DNA of 64,000 nucleotides from a bacterium (GTDB lineage: Bacteria > Armatimonadota > Fimbriimonadia > Fimbriimonadales > Fimbriimonadaceae): the NCBI GenBank assembly GCA_027483535.1, contig JAIXUN010000001.1:37432-101431 (forward strand), given 5' to 3'. Position 1 is the stretch's first letter. Each line of letters begins with the position of its first letter. Position numbers and translations under genes: made by a program. The notes under the pieces were generated by a model. The model saw only the letters and a program-made list of their open reading frames with translations, was not told the DNA's origin and did no database searches. Of the stretch, positions 53,066 through 61,559 are shown piece after piece.

Positions 53066-54928
53066 CTATTTGAGGAAAATCACCGACTGGGTTGGTACGT
53101 CGACCGTGAGCGTTCCATCGACGCCGATGGTTTTCTTCGTGATCGACGGCGTTCCTGATCCGGCAAAGGTAAGGACTTGGACATTTGATTGTGGCGTCCA
53201 ACCCGTCAGGGTCGCAGTTCCTGCTCCGATAGGGTTGATGAGCATGGCGCGCCGCTTCCCTTGCAAGTCCACGGTGCCTATCGCCTGAAGTTCCTCCGCG
53301 GATAAGTTGGGATTTGAAACGCGTGTTCCTGGACCAAAAAGCTCCGCCATCTCTTTCATCACCGTGAACACCGGGAATGGCCGCGTGCCGTCTTGCGAGA
53401 CCAACGGGTAGTTGTCTTGGTAGGTCCAGTAGTCCATCAGTGTGGCGTTGGTTAGCCGAATGGTTCGCTCGTACGCCATCGCCGTGCGAAGAGCATTGCT
53501 CCAGGATTCCCAAGGATTCTTGGCTTGCCAAAGTTGGGCATCGTGCCCCGCTTCCAGGCACCAGACCTCTTTGTTGTATTTCTTGCCCAAGTCGGCAATG
53601 GCGGTGTAAGCAGAGGTCCCGGCAGAAAGGCCGTCCCAAGAGTGGAAGGCGATGGGTCCCAAATGGGGCTTAAGGGTGGGATCGTTGAGGATGGGGGTGG
53701 CAAAGTTGACCAGATTCACGCCGTTCGCGGTGTCGCCCACCACGAACTTGGTCTTCAACCCCGCCGAGGCAAACTTCTTAGCGGTCTGCCTGAGGAAGGC
53801 GATCATCTGCTCGGGCGAGAACTTGAAGTTGACTCCGTAATCTGGTTCGTTAAAGCTGAAGTATTCAGCCTCGACCCCAAAATCTCGCTTGGCTTTCACC
53901 AGAAAGGCGGTGATTCCATCGATGCAGTCGGCGTACTTCTCGGGCGGAAGCACTCGGCCGGATTGTTCGGCATTGCCGCCTTGGAGCCAAACGGGTCCTT
54001 CCCAGACGGAAGCGACGATCGGAATTTTTCGTTTGCGGAACTCGGCCATGGCCTCCATACACGCCTTGGCTTGAGCCCCTTCGTTGAATTTGCCCTTCTC
54101 CGGCATCCAGTGGTTGAGCGGTATTCCCACCCTAGCATGGACGGGCTTCAGTTCTTCGAGCGCCCTCTTTCCTACCGGGTCAAGAGCCTCCGTCTTGCCA
54201 TATCGAGGCTGGCAGAAGTTGCCGCCAAGCCCCATCATGGTCTGCTTGGTCTGAGCAAAGTTAAACGCGACCGTCGCTTGTCCAAGCTTGTTCTCGGCGA
54301 CCAACTTTGCCTGAAGATCATCGACCTTCACCGACTTTCCATAGTTCTGGACGGAGAGCCCCGCAATCTCGATGGTTTGGACCCCGAATGCGACCCTTAC
54401 GCTGGTCATCACCTGACCCGGAGCGTAGTCCTCGGCAGATTCGCAAGCCACCGCCACTTCTTTCCAATCTGTCTCCTTTGCGGCAGAGAAAACAGGCTGC
54501 GTGATCGACTTTGTCCAAGGCGAGGTGGACCTTTCAAACAAGATCTCCGCCTGCGCACGATTGCCCGAAGCGGCTTTGCCTCGTACGGCAAGGCGAATGA
54601 GAAGCACGTCGCCCTTTTTCACCGCCGCCTTGTTCATCACCGTTAGCTGAGCGGCGTTGGTCTCTGGAGTCGCCCGTTTGACGTTGATCTCGAGAGACGC
54701 CCCGTACTTCGGGTGCGCCCTTGCGATCATCGCAACCGAGACGATGTCGTCTTGACGCTGCTCGAAGCCCGTTGCGAGAAAGTCGTTAGGGCCAAAAACA
54801 GCAACGGCTTCGTTAGTCGCTTGCGAAGAAGCGGGCATTGCTTCTACTTTTGGGGCACAAGCAAAGCTCCCCGCAATCCCAAAGACAACCGCAATGGCAA
54901 GAATCGGAACGGTACGCACGGGCTTCAT
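53066..54928 (-). CDS. Exported GH30-like glycoside hydrolase
   Basis: A 620-residue secreted enzyme, probably a lipoprotein (ILAIAVVFGIAGSFACAP, with C24 as lipobox Cys). Residues 45-200 form a carbohydrate-binding-like sandwich; a TIM barrel follows with GLGGNFCQPRYG, VPIVASVWEGP, the acid/base E361 in YFSFNEPDYG and nucleophile E459 in VWCLEAGHD. A C-terminal beta domain closes it, as in GH30. The substrate (xylan, glucan or galactan) cannot be told. AGAGGA lies upstream of the ATG. The lactonase gene lies 45 bp upstream on the same strand. Confidence 0.78.
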   Translation of the reverse strand: MKPVRTVPILAIAVVFGIAGSFACAPKVEAMPASSQATNEAVAVFGPNDFLATGFEQRQDDIVSVAMIARAHPKYGASLEINVKRATPETNAAQLTVMNKAAVKKGDVLLIRLAVRGKAASGNRAQAEILFERSTSPWTKSITQPVFSAAKETDWKEVAVACESAEDYAPGQVMTSVRVAFGVQTIEIAGLSVQNYGKSVKVDDLQAKLVAENKLGQATVAFNFAQTKQTMMGLGGNFCQPRYGKTEALDPVGKRALEELKPVHARVGIPLNHWMPEKGKFNEGAQAKACMEAMAEFRKRKIPIVASVWEGPVWLQGGNAEQSGRVLPPEKYADCIDGITAFLVKAKRDFGVEAEYFSFNEPDYGVNFKFSPEQMIAFLRQTAKKFASAGLKTKFVVGDTANGVNLVNFATPILNDPTLKPHLGPIAFHSWDGLSAGTSAYTAIADLGKKYNKEVWCLEAGHDAQLWQAKNPWESWSNALRTAMAYERTIRLTNATLMDYWTYQDNYPLVSQDGTRPFPVFTVMKEMAELFGPGTRVSNPNLSAEELQAIGTVDLQGKRRAMLINPIGAGTATLTGWTPQSNVQVLTFAGSGTPSITKKTIGVDGTLTVDVPTQSVIFLK

Positions 54929-54973
54929 TCTTCTTTTCCTCTGTCTGGTGAGCGTGTTTGATGGGCACAGGGC

Positions 54974-56113
54974 CTATTGGGCGAAGACGATGCAGGTCGG
55001 CTTGGGCATCTTGGCCAGTTGCGACCGAAGGGTCAAGCCGCCCGTGGTCGAGTCGAAGGAAACCACCCGGACCTCATCGGCATCCATGCTCCCGACGAGC
55101 ACCCATTTGCCCGAAGGGTCGATGACGAAATGTCGGGGGTGAGTCAGCGGCTTGTGGACTCGCGAGGTGAAGCCAAGTTGCCCCGTGGACCCCTCCAACG
55201 CGAAGCTGCTGACCGTGTTCTCATCGAGTCGGTTGGAAGCGAGGAGCCACTTTCCAGAGGGGTGCACCGCGATTTCTGCCGCCCCTTTTCGAGGTGCGCT
55301 CGACTCCATGAGAGAGACTTTTTCGAAGCGGGCCATGGCACCCGTTGATGGATCGAACGAGAATCGAGTGACGGTGGCGTCCATCTCGTTCACCACGTAA
55401 ACACGCTTGCCAGACTTATCGAAAGCGATGTGACGAGGACCCACTCCGGCTTCACATTCGGCGGCGAAAACGGGTTTGGGTGAGCTTCCAACTGAGTAAA
55501 CGAACACCCGATCCGCGCCGAGGTCGGCACTCAGCAGGTACTTGCCGGTGGGATCAAAATCCACGCTGTGGGCATGAGGACCCTCCTGTCGACCCTTGTT
55601 GGGCCCCGTGCCTTTGTGCTGAAACTCGCCGAGTTTCGCCCCTAGTTTGCTTGGGCTTGCCATTTCAAAGAGCAAGACCACTCCCGTTGAGTAGTTGGCG
55701 GTGGCAAGGTACCGACCGTCTTTTGAAATCGCCAAGTGACAATCGCCGGTTGGGCCAATAGCGGTTTTTTCGAGGAGGTCGAGGGTGCCGTTTTCAGCTC
55801 CTGTTTTGTAGATTGCGACTACGCTCTTTCGCCCGCTCGAAGTGTTTTCCTCGCCGATGGCATACAGGTAAGGCTGCGTCGGGTGCTTCACCAAAAAGCT
55901 GGGAGAGTCAATCTTTGCCGCCATTGTGAGCGCAGAGATCTCGCCCGTCGATTGGTCAAAGGTTCCGGTGTAGATCCCACCAAGATCACCCCCGGCAAAG
56001 GTTCCGCAGTAGATTCTTTGGGGCGTCGCCGGAGCCTCGGACCCCACCGTGGCGAGAGAAAGCAAACCAAAGAGACTGAGAACAGCGGGGGCGACGATGC
56101 CGAGCGAGACCAT
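54974..56113 (-). CDS. Lactonase-family seven-bladed beta-propeller protein
   Basis: Resembles 6-phosphogluconolactonases of the Pgl/YbhE type, 379 residues, but with a signal peptide (IVAPAVLSLFGLLSLATVGSEA), so it is exported and probably acts on other lactones. Propeller repeats include FLVKHPTQPYLYAIGE, CHLAISKDGRYLATANYSTGVVLLFEM, GPHAHSVDFDPTGKYLLSADLGADRVFVY and PRHIAFDKSGKRVYVVNEMDATVT. TAAAGT plus 6 nt precedes the ATG, again at leaderless spacing. It precedes the GH30-like gene and may be cotranscribed. Confidence 0.85.
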   Translation of the reverse strand: MVSLGIVAPAVLSLFGLLSLATVGSEAPATPQRIYCGTFAGGDLGGIYTGTFDQSTGEISALTMAAKIDSPSFLVKHPTQPYLYAIGEENTSSGRKSVVAIYKTGAENGTLDLLEKTAIGPTGDCHLAISKDGRYLATANYSTGVVLLFEMASPSKLGAKLGEFQHKGTGPNKGRQEGPHAHSVDFDPTGKYLLSADLGADRVFVYSVGSSPKPVFAAECEAGVGPRHIAFDKSGKRVYVVNEMDATVTRFSFDPSTGAMARFEKVSLMESSAPRKGAAEIAVHPSGKWLLASNRLDENTVSSFALEGSTGQLGFTSRVHKPLTHPRHFVIDPSGKWVLVGSMDADEVRVVSFDSTTGGLTLRSQLAKMPKPTCIVFAQ

Positions 56114-56186
56114 GACCTAACTTTAACGCTTGAATCGTGTCAACGGCGCAATAGTCGTGAAATATTGACGCCGATAAAGCTCTGAC

Positions 56187-57854
56187 TCAGGCAGAAGGCT
56201 GAGCGATCCCTGGCAAGGAAACTTGGAAAGCGGTTCCCTTTCCAATTTCACTCTCAACGCTCAACTCGCCGCCGTGCGAACGGACGATTTCGTGCGAGAT
56301 TGACAGACCTAGCCCGGTGCCACCCGTTTCGGTACTCCGAGACTTATCAACTCGATAGAATCGCTCAAACAAGTGTGGGACGTGCTCCGCTGCAATCCCC
56401 GGGCCGTGATCCCGAACGATCACCACCACATTGCCACCCTCCACTTGCCCAGAAATCTGGATAGGACCCGACGCCGGGGTCGATCCGTACTTCAGAGCGT
56501 TTTCGATGAGGTTTTGGAAGAGCCGCAAAAGATCGTCTTGAGAGCCCATCACAGCTAAGTTGGGGTCAAGGTTGGTTTCGATGGGTATCGCTAACCCACC
56601 CGTGGACTTCTGCGCCGCGTCCACCGCTTTCAGGAGAGTCTCGTTGACGTCCACCTTGAACTGCGGGACCGTGGCGGGGGTTCGAGAGTCTAGTCTGGCC
56701 AGGAGGAGCAGGTTCTTAACCAGTCGAGTCATGCGGTCTGACGACTCGTCGATCGATTCAATGGACTCCCGCGCGTCGTCGGTCAATCCTTGTTCCGTCT
56801 TCAGAAGTCCGGCATGGGCTTTGATCACCGCAATCGGGGTTTTGAGCTCGTGCGAGGCATCGGCGGTGAACCGCTTCTGGCGTTCCAATAGGGCCTCCAG
56901 CGCTTGCTTCGCTTCCCTCTCTTGCACCACGGTCAGCTCGATTCGGTCGATCATCTGGTTGACCGTTCTTGAAAGTTGAGCAAATTCATCGTTCCCAACA
57001 ACGGGGAGACGTCGGTCGAGTTGGTCACCTTGAATGGCTTCGGCCTCCTCGTTCAGAACCCGAAGCGGCCGTTCGATCAGCCCAACAATGAGGCGCGCAC
57101 CGACCAACGAGAGCCCGAGCGCTAGGGGAAGGATCACGGTGAGTAGGACCATCCGGAGACGGTTCATCGATCCCAAGAAATCGCTGAGGGGATAGACCGC
57201 TTGGATGGTCCCGATTCGTTTTTCATCGTTAAAGACTGGAAAGGTGAGCGCCCGAACAGGCTCCTTTTCGATCTCGATGTCGGAGTAGACCAATCGGTTA
57301 GGAAGCGACTGCTGGAGCGCCTTGGGGTCGTAAGGACCTCGACGGAATTCTGCGGGGACTCCATTGTCAGGTTCGCCGGCGGGGATGAATCGAGGCGCGT
57401 ACATGGTGTTGGGGCCTCTCATAAACATTCCCATCCCTCCGCCTCTCGGCCCACCAAAGCCGGGACCCTCACCCATTGGTCCGCCACCATCGGGACCTCT
57501 TCGGTTGGGTCCGCCGTTGGAGTCGTCTGGGTCCTGGCCTTGGGGTCGATTCCCGTCGCCCCCTTGCATACCCATCATTGGAGCAAAGTTGCCTTGTCGG
57601 GGGTCGCCTTGTCGGGGATCGCCTTGACGGGGATCTCCTAAACGGGGGTCGCCTGGCCGACCACCGGGGCGCTGCCTGGCAACCCGCCCAAAATCTTCCG
57701 CTCGTCGGAACAGTTCCCCATCGATCGATCGGAAAATTGCCTGTCGAGTGGCAATATCGACGATGACAGCGAGCCCGACCATCGCCGAGAGAACGGTGAG
57801 CAGAGTAATCGCGTAAAGCCGCGATTTTAGAGGAAGGTCTGCCCAACGAGTCAT
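56187..57854 (-). CDS. Sensor histidine kinase with Gly/Met-rich periplasmic loop
   Basis: A 555-residue membrane kinase from the ATG at 57852-57854, which overlaps the response-regulator stop by 4 bp. Transmembrane helix 1 (about 17-35), a periplasmic region 36-235, helix 2 (about 236-258), HAMP, phospho-acceptor H335 (ADASHELKTP), N-box LIENALKYG, G1 DHGPGIA and G2 GGTGLGLSI. The periplasmic part has four GDPRQ-like repeats (68-88) and a Gly/Pro/Met-rich tract to residue 150. Its composition resembles the Spy-like protein encoded divergently. A metal or envelope cue is possible. Confidence 0.9.
   Translation of the reverse strand: MTRWADLPLKSRLYAITLLTVLSAMVGLAVIVDIATRQAIFRSIDGELFRRAEDFGRVARQRPGGRPGDPRLGDPRQGDPRQGDPRQGNFAPMMGMQGGDGNRPQGQDPDDSNGGPNRRGPDGGGPMGEGPGFGGPRGGGMGMFMRGPNTMYAPRFIPAGEPDNGVPAEFRRGPYDPKALQQSLPNRLVYSDIEIEKEPVRALTFPVFNDEKRIGTIQAVYPLSDFLGSMNRLRMVLLTVILPLALGLSLVGARLIVGLIERPLRVLNEEAEAIQGDQLDRRLPVVGNDEFAQLSRTVNQMIDRIELTVVQEREAKQALEALLERQKRFTADASHELKTPIAVIKAHAGLLKTEQGLTDDARESIESIDESSDRMTRLVKNLLLLARLDSRTPATVPQFKVDVNETLLKAVDAAQKSTGGLAIPIETNLDPNLAVMGSQDDLLRLFQNLIENALKYGSTPASGPIQISGQVEGGNVVVIVRDHGPGIAAEHVPHLFERFYRVDKSRSTETGGTGLGLSISHEIVRSHGGELSVESEIGKGTAFQVSLPGIAQPSA
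57591..57653 (-). repeat. 15-bp tandem repeat in the kinase gene
   Basis: Four near-identical units encode GDPRL, GDPRQ, GDPRQ and GDPRQ in the periplasmic loop. Such a repeat is prone to length variation. Confidence 0.7.
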
Positions 57855-58537
57855 GGTCCCGCCACTTCCTCGGGCGATTTGAGCATGTAGCCAAAACCTA
57901 CCACCGTATGGATCAGCTTTGAACCAAAGGGAGCGTCGACTTTCTTGCGAAGAGTTCCGACAAAGACATCCACGGTATTGGAATAAGACTCTTCGTCGCC
58001 CCACACTCGGTTTTGAATCACCTCGCGGGTAAGAACTTTGCCATGGTTCACGGCTAGGGCCTCGAGCAGTTGAAACTCCCGCTTGGTGAGGTGAATCTCT
58101 TGCCCGCTGCGAAAGACGGTTTGGTTTTTGCGGTCCAGTTCCAGGTCGGCGACAAGGATGATGTTTCCCTTGAACGCCTTGTCTCTTCTTAGAAGTGCGT
58201 TTACCCTCGCGACTAGTTCGATCCCTTCAAACGGCTTGGGAAGGTAGTCGTCTGCTCCAAGATCGAGCCCTCGCACGCGATCTTCCGTTTCTTCAAGGGC
58301 GGTGAGCATGAGAATTGGGAGGTTGCGACGGGACCTTCGAAGCGCTTCCAAAATCTCCCAGCCGTTCTTTCCCGGAAGCATCACGTCCAGCACAAGCAGA
58401 TCGTAATCGTTGCGCTTTGCCTCGTCCAACCCTTCTAGTCCGTCGCCGCGCCATTCCACTTGGTGGCCTGCCTGCTCCAGAAGTCGAACAACCGCGCGAG
58501 CTAATGCTTTCTCATCTTCTATCAGCAGGATCTTCAT
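57851..58537 (-). CDS. OmpR-family response regulator
   Basis: A 228-residue DNA-binding response regulator. The receiver has the acidic pocket IEDE at 6-9, phospho-acceptor D51 (LLVLDVMLPGKNGW) and a conserved PKPFEG lysine. The winged helix follows from about residue 130 (LELDRKNQTVFRSGQEIHLTKREFQLLEALAVNHGKVLTREVIQNRVWG). AAGAGAAG precedes the ATG. It heads the two-gene operon with the kinase and faces OmpR-type direct repeats shared with the Spy-like gene. Confidence 0.95.
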   Translation of the reverse strand: MKILLIEDEKALARAVVRLLEQAGHQVEWRGDGLEGLDEAKRNDYDLLVLDVMLPGKNGWEILEALRRSRRNLPILMLTALEETEDRVRGLDLGADDYLPKPFEGIELVARVNALLRRDKAFKGNIILVADLELDRKNQTVFRSGQEIHLTKREFQLLEALAVNHGKVLTREVIQNRVWGDEESYSNTVDVFVGTLRKKVDAPFGSKLIHTVVGFGYMLKSPEEVAGP

Positions 58538-58577
58538 AGTGCGGTCGCTTCTCTTGAGTCTGTTATGGACTTGGCGG

Positions 58578-58631
58578 GATGAAGTTTGGATGAAGATTTT
58601 TGAGAACAGAGTTTCTTCATTTGGTCTTCAT
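58578..58631. promoter_or_regulatory. Two OmpR-type direct-repeat sites
   Basis: GATGAAG occurs at 58578-58584 and 58589-58595 with an 11-bp period. CTTCAT occurs at 58615-58620 and 58626-58631, the same motif inverted, also with an 11-bp period. They lie in the divergent gap between the response regulator and the Spy-like gene, fitting two head-to-head dimers. Confidence 0.65.
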
Positions 58632-58720
58632 GCCGAGATCGTTAACTCAGGATAACCGCAACGGAGAAACCGGAAGAGAAATCTCAGAAGGCGCAACCCG
58701 CGGATGAACAGGTGAACAAG

Positions 58721-59722
58721 ATGACGCACAACTACAATCGCAATCACGTTTCGATGAAGCAACTGAGCCTGGCACTCGCGCTTTCGCTAACCACTGCCCT
58801 CAGCTTTGCCCAGGGTCCTGGCCCTCGCCAGGGCGGTCCCGGCTTTGGTGGACCGCAAGGAGGTCCCGGAATGGGAGGTCCCGGAATGGGACATCAGGGC
58901 ATGGGCGGACAGCACATGGGACCGCACATGGGAATGGGCCTTCCCCCGATCATGATGCTCGTTCAGATGCCAGACGTTCAGGCGGAGATCGATATGTCCA
59001 ATGCTCAACGCCAAAAACTTGGTGAGATCATGGAAGCGAATCGACCCCAAGGCGGTCCTGGCGGTGGTCCGGGATTCGGCGGAAACGGTGGACGCCAAGG
59101 CCAAGGTCGACAAGGTCAAGGTGGCCAGGGTCGGCAGGGCGGGCAGGGGCGTCAAGGCCAGGGTGGTCCGGGAATGGGTGGTCCAGGCAACTTTGATCCC
59201 GAAGCAATGCGCCAGCATCGAGAAGAGATGGACCGAACCGTCCTTGAGGTTTTCAACCAGAATCAAGCTCAACGGTTACGACAACTCCAAATTCAAATGG
59301 CAGGCGCAAGTTCGCTCTTTGAACCAAAGATTCAACGCGAGCTTGGAATAACCCAAGCGCAAGTTGCGAAGCTGGACGAGCTCCGAGAGCAGTTCCGACC
59401 GGAAGGTCCGGGACGTGGTGGCCAAGGTCAACCTGGACAAGGTGGACAAGGACAAGGTGGACAGCGTCAAGGTGGACAGGGTCAGGGCGGTCAACGATTC
59501 GGTGACAACGGATCTGGCCAGGGTCGCCAGGGTGGACCTGGTGGACCTGGCATGGGCGGACCGGGAATGAATCCCGAGCAGCGCAAGAAGAACGATGCCC
59601 AACTGTTGGCGGTCCTCACCGACGTTCAACGCACGAAGTTCAAGGCAATGCAAGGCAAAGCTTTTGAATTCCGTGGTCCCGGCGGGCGTCAGGGCGGTCG
59701 ACAAGGCGGCGGACAAGACTAA
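58721..59722 (+). CDS. Exported Gly/Gln/Met-rich Spy/CpxP-like protein
   Basis: A 333-residue protein from the ATG at 58721, with AGGTGA 5 nt upstream (a GTG at 58712 and an ATG at 58754 also fit). A signal peptide (MKQLSLALALSLTTALSFA) is followed by a His/Met/Gly-rich tract (GMGHQGMGGQHMGPHMGMG) and alternating helical LTxxQ-like segments (MSNAQRQKLGEIMEANR, RELGITQAQVAKLDELREQ, LLAVLTDVQRTKFKAMQGKAFEF) and long GQGGQGRQG-type linkers. The helical parts resemble Spy/CpxP chaperones. Divergence from the two-component system suggests it is the main target. Confidence 0.7.
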   Translation: MTHNYNRNHVSMKQLSLALALSLTTALSFAQGPGPRQGGPGFGGPQGGPGMGGPGMGHQGMGGQHMGPHMGMGLPPIMMLVQMPDVQAEIDMSNAQRQKLGEIMEANRPQGGPGGGPGFGGNGGRQGQGRQGQGGQGRQGGQGRQGQGGPGMGGPGNFDPEAMRQHREEMDRTVLEVFNQNQAQRLRQLQIQMAGASSLFEPKIQRELGITQAQVAKLDELREQFRPEGPGRGGQGQPGQGGQGQGGQRQGGQGQGGQRFGDNGSGQGRQGGPGGPGMGGPGMNPEQRKKNDAQLLAVLTDVQRTKFKAMQGKAFEFRGPGGRQGGRQGGGQD

Positions 59723-59758
59723 CAACTTCTCTCCATTCCTCTCCCACCCCGTTCCCGG

Positions 59759-59801
59759 GAAGCCGCCTGCACGCGGCCCCGGGGCGGGGCTTCTTCTTTT
59801 T
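59759..59801 (+). terminator. Terminator of the Spy-like gene
   Basis: GAAGCC (59759-59764) pairs with GGCTTC (59788-59793) enclosing a G/C-rich inner hairpin, followed by TTCTTTTTG. Confidence 0.7.
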
Positions 59802-59828
59802 GTGGGTCAGAGTTGCTACTCTTAGCGA

Positions 59829-60359
59829 ATGGCATTTCCTTTGAACTCGAGCCTGGCCGGCAGGTGGACGGGTGAATCGACGCTTCATCTTTCATGGCTT
59901 GAAAACGAAGCCGATCGGTTACAGTCTGCGCCTTCTAACTTGGAGATTTCGGTTGATCCCAGCGGCACTTTTGGGGTGATTCGTTACGAGTGGACCTATC
60001 AACCGGTGGCGGAAATGAACTCGCCGGAAGACATGGAAAAGGGTCCGGTTCTCCACTATGGATGTGTATTAGTTTCTGGTGCAGAGTTGGATGAATCGGG
60101 CTCGGCGGCGGTTTCGCTAGGATGGTCGGATTCTTGGCACCAGCCTTCGGCGGTGATGTCGCTGATTGGATCAGGGGACGGGTCATCACTCTCAGCTTCG
60201 GGAACCTACGAGGTGCCCGGCTATCCCGAATGGGGATGGACGGTCCGGCTGGGAGTCGACGGCGATCTCCTTCGATTCGAGATGGACAATCGAGAGCCAG
60301 GCGAAGATGGGAGCTGGACGGACCACCCTGCTGTCCGAGCAGAATATCGGCGGATATAG
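59829..60359 (+). CDS. DUF1579-like protein
   Basis: A small 176-residue cytosolic protein with a lipocalin-like beta pattern (LAGRWTGESTLHL, VDPSGTFGVIRYEWTYQ, WSDSWHQPSAVMSLIGSGDGSSLSASGTYEV, WGWTVRLGVDGDLLRFEMDN, AVRAEYRR), typical of DUF1579 family proteins of unknown function. No ribosome-binding site is seen; a weak TACTCT lies 6 nt before the ATG. It is set off by terminators on both sides. Confidence 0.65.
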   Translation: MAFPLNSSLAGRWTGESTLHLSWLENEADRLQSAPSNLEISVDPSGTFGVIRYEWTYQPVAEMNSPEDMEKGPVLHYGCVLVSGAELDESGSAAVSLGWSDSWHQPSAVMSLIGSGDGSSLSASGTYEVPGYPEWGWTVRLGVDGDLLRFEMDNREPGEDGSWTDHPAVRAEYRRI

Positions 60360-60381
60360 GAAAGTTTTCAGTCGAGACCTA

Positions 60382-60425
60382 AACAAACGGGTCAGACCGC
60401 CGTCAAGCGGACCGACCCGTTTGTT
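60382..60425. terminator. Bidirectional terminator between convergent genes
   Basis: AACAAACGGGTC (60382-60393) pairs perfectly with GACCCGTTTGTT (60414-60425), with an inner GACCGC/GCGG stem. T-rich ends exist on both strands. Confidence 0.85.
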
Positions 60426-60440
60426 GATTCTATAGAGGCG

Positions 60441-61496
60441 TTACTTGCCCGCGACTACATTCTCAAAGAACTTCAACAAGTTGCCGTCCTTCTTTTGAGC
60501 CTTCATCACTTCGATGCCTTTCTGAGCCATTTCCTTCGCCTTAGCTGTGTCCTTTAGCGTGAAGTGAACTTGATAGGCATAGTAGAAAACGAACGCGTCG
60601 TCCATCTTTGCCTCGGAGAGAACAAGGTCAACGATTCTGAGCGCGATTTCCTTTGAAGAGTCCTTCTCGACGAAGGATGTGGCCAGTTGCATAGCGGTGT
60701 ACCAAGCTCCCGGGTTTTCCGCAGATCCTTTGCCCTTGAGATCGGCCAGATACTTGTCTGGATTCTCTTGGGCTTCCCACATCCCGCGGGTAGGAGCGGA
60801 CATTTCCTTGAACTTCGGATACTTCTTGTCCCATGCGTCTAGCTTTTGCTTGGCGGCGTCTTTGTTGCCCGCCTCGTAATCGGCACTGATCGCCTCCAGT
60901 TCTTTCATGGCGACCCCCATCAACTTGCCCTCGGCGTAGTCGTCCAGCACCTTTTTCTTGGCGGCGGCGACATTGTGCTTGCCCGTCAGAACATCCTTGA
61001 GGGGCTTATCCATTTCCATGGGGTGACCCACCCACTGAACAACCTCATCCTTAACGATGAAGGCGCTGGGGATTCCGTTTTGCTTGGCGGCGGCCATCCA
61101 GGTTTGAGCCATTCCCTTCTGGTTTCCACCGAAGGCAACGTTGTAGTCCATCTTGGAGCCCATGTCCTTCACGAACTTCTCAACTTCTTGGTTCTTGTTA
61201 TCTTCCCAAATGCTCACGCCGACGAAGGTGACCTTCTTGTTCTCCTTGGCAAGCTTGGTGACGTGCGGAATGGACTCGATGCAAGGACCGCACCAGGTTG
61301 CCCAGAACTCGACGACGTAAACGCCCTTCTTTGCGATGGTGACAGGCTTGCCCTTGACCCACTTCAAAACTTCGATTTTGGGAGCCTTTCCACCGGGCAG
61401 AAGTGTAGGACCATCGTTTTTGGCTTGCGCGCCGGCGATGGCAGAAAACGAAAGAAGAACCCCTAGGGTTACTAACGGGAGCCGATGTGAAGGCAT
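60441..61496 (-). CDS. Exported TlpA-like thioredoxin-domain protein
   Basis: A 351-residue periplasmic protein: signal peptide (LPLVTLGVLLSFSAIAGAQA), a TlpA/ResA-type thioredoxin domain (VVEFWATWCGPCIESIPHVTKL with C69/C72, then VTFVGVSIWEDNKNQEV and GIPSAFIVKDEVVQWVGHP), and a helical C-terminal half of about 170 residues rich in Lys and Ala that looks like tetratricopeptide-type repeats. A disulfide-reducing role in the periplasm is likely. TAAAGT lies 5 nt before the ATG, near-leaderless. Confidence 0.83.
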   Translation of the reverse strand: MPSHRLPLVTLGVLLSFSAIAGAQAKNDGPTLLPGGKAPKIEVLKWVKGKPVTIAKKGVYVVEFWATWCGPCIESIPHVTKLAKENKKVTFVGVSIWEDNKNQEVEKFVKDMGSKMDYNVAFGGNQKGMAQTWMAAAKQNGIPSAFIVKDEVVQWVGHPMEMDKPLKDVLTGKHNVAAAKKKVLDDYAEGKLMGVAMKELEAISADYEAGNKDAAKQKLDAWDKKYPKFKEMSAPTRGMWEAQENPDKYLADLKGKGSAENPGAWYTAMQLATSFVEKDSSKEIALRIVDLVLSEAKMDDAFVFYYAYQVHFTLKDTAKAKEMAQKGIEVMKAQKKDGNLLKFFENVVAGK

Positions 61497-61559
61497 GTTT
61501 CACTTTACATCAGCCCCTGCAAAAACGAGTAGGGGTTCGATTTGAAGATAGGTCGAAGG

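Noticed and set aside
57364..57641. Gly/Pro/Ser-rich plus-strand open frames opposite the kinase
   Set aside because: They are reading-frame by-products of the low-complexity periplasmic loop on the other strand.
59049..59570. CRISPR-like short repeats
   Set aside because: The repeats are in frame, encode Gly/Gln/Arg and vary in length without spacers, so they are coding low complexity.
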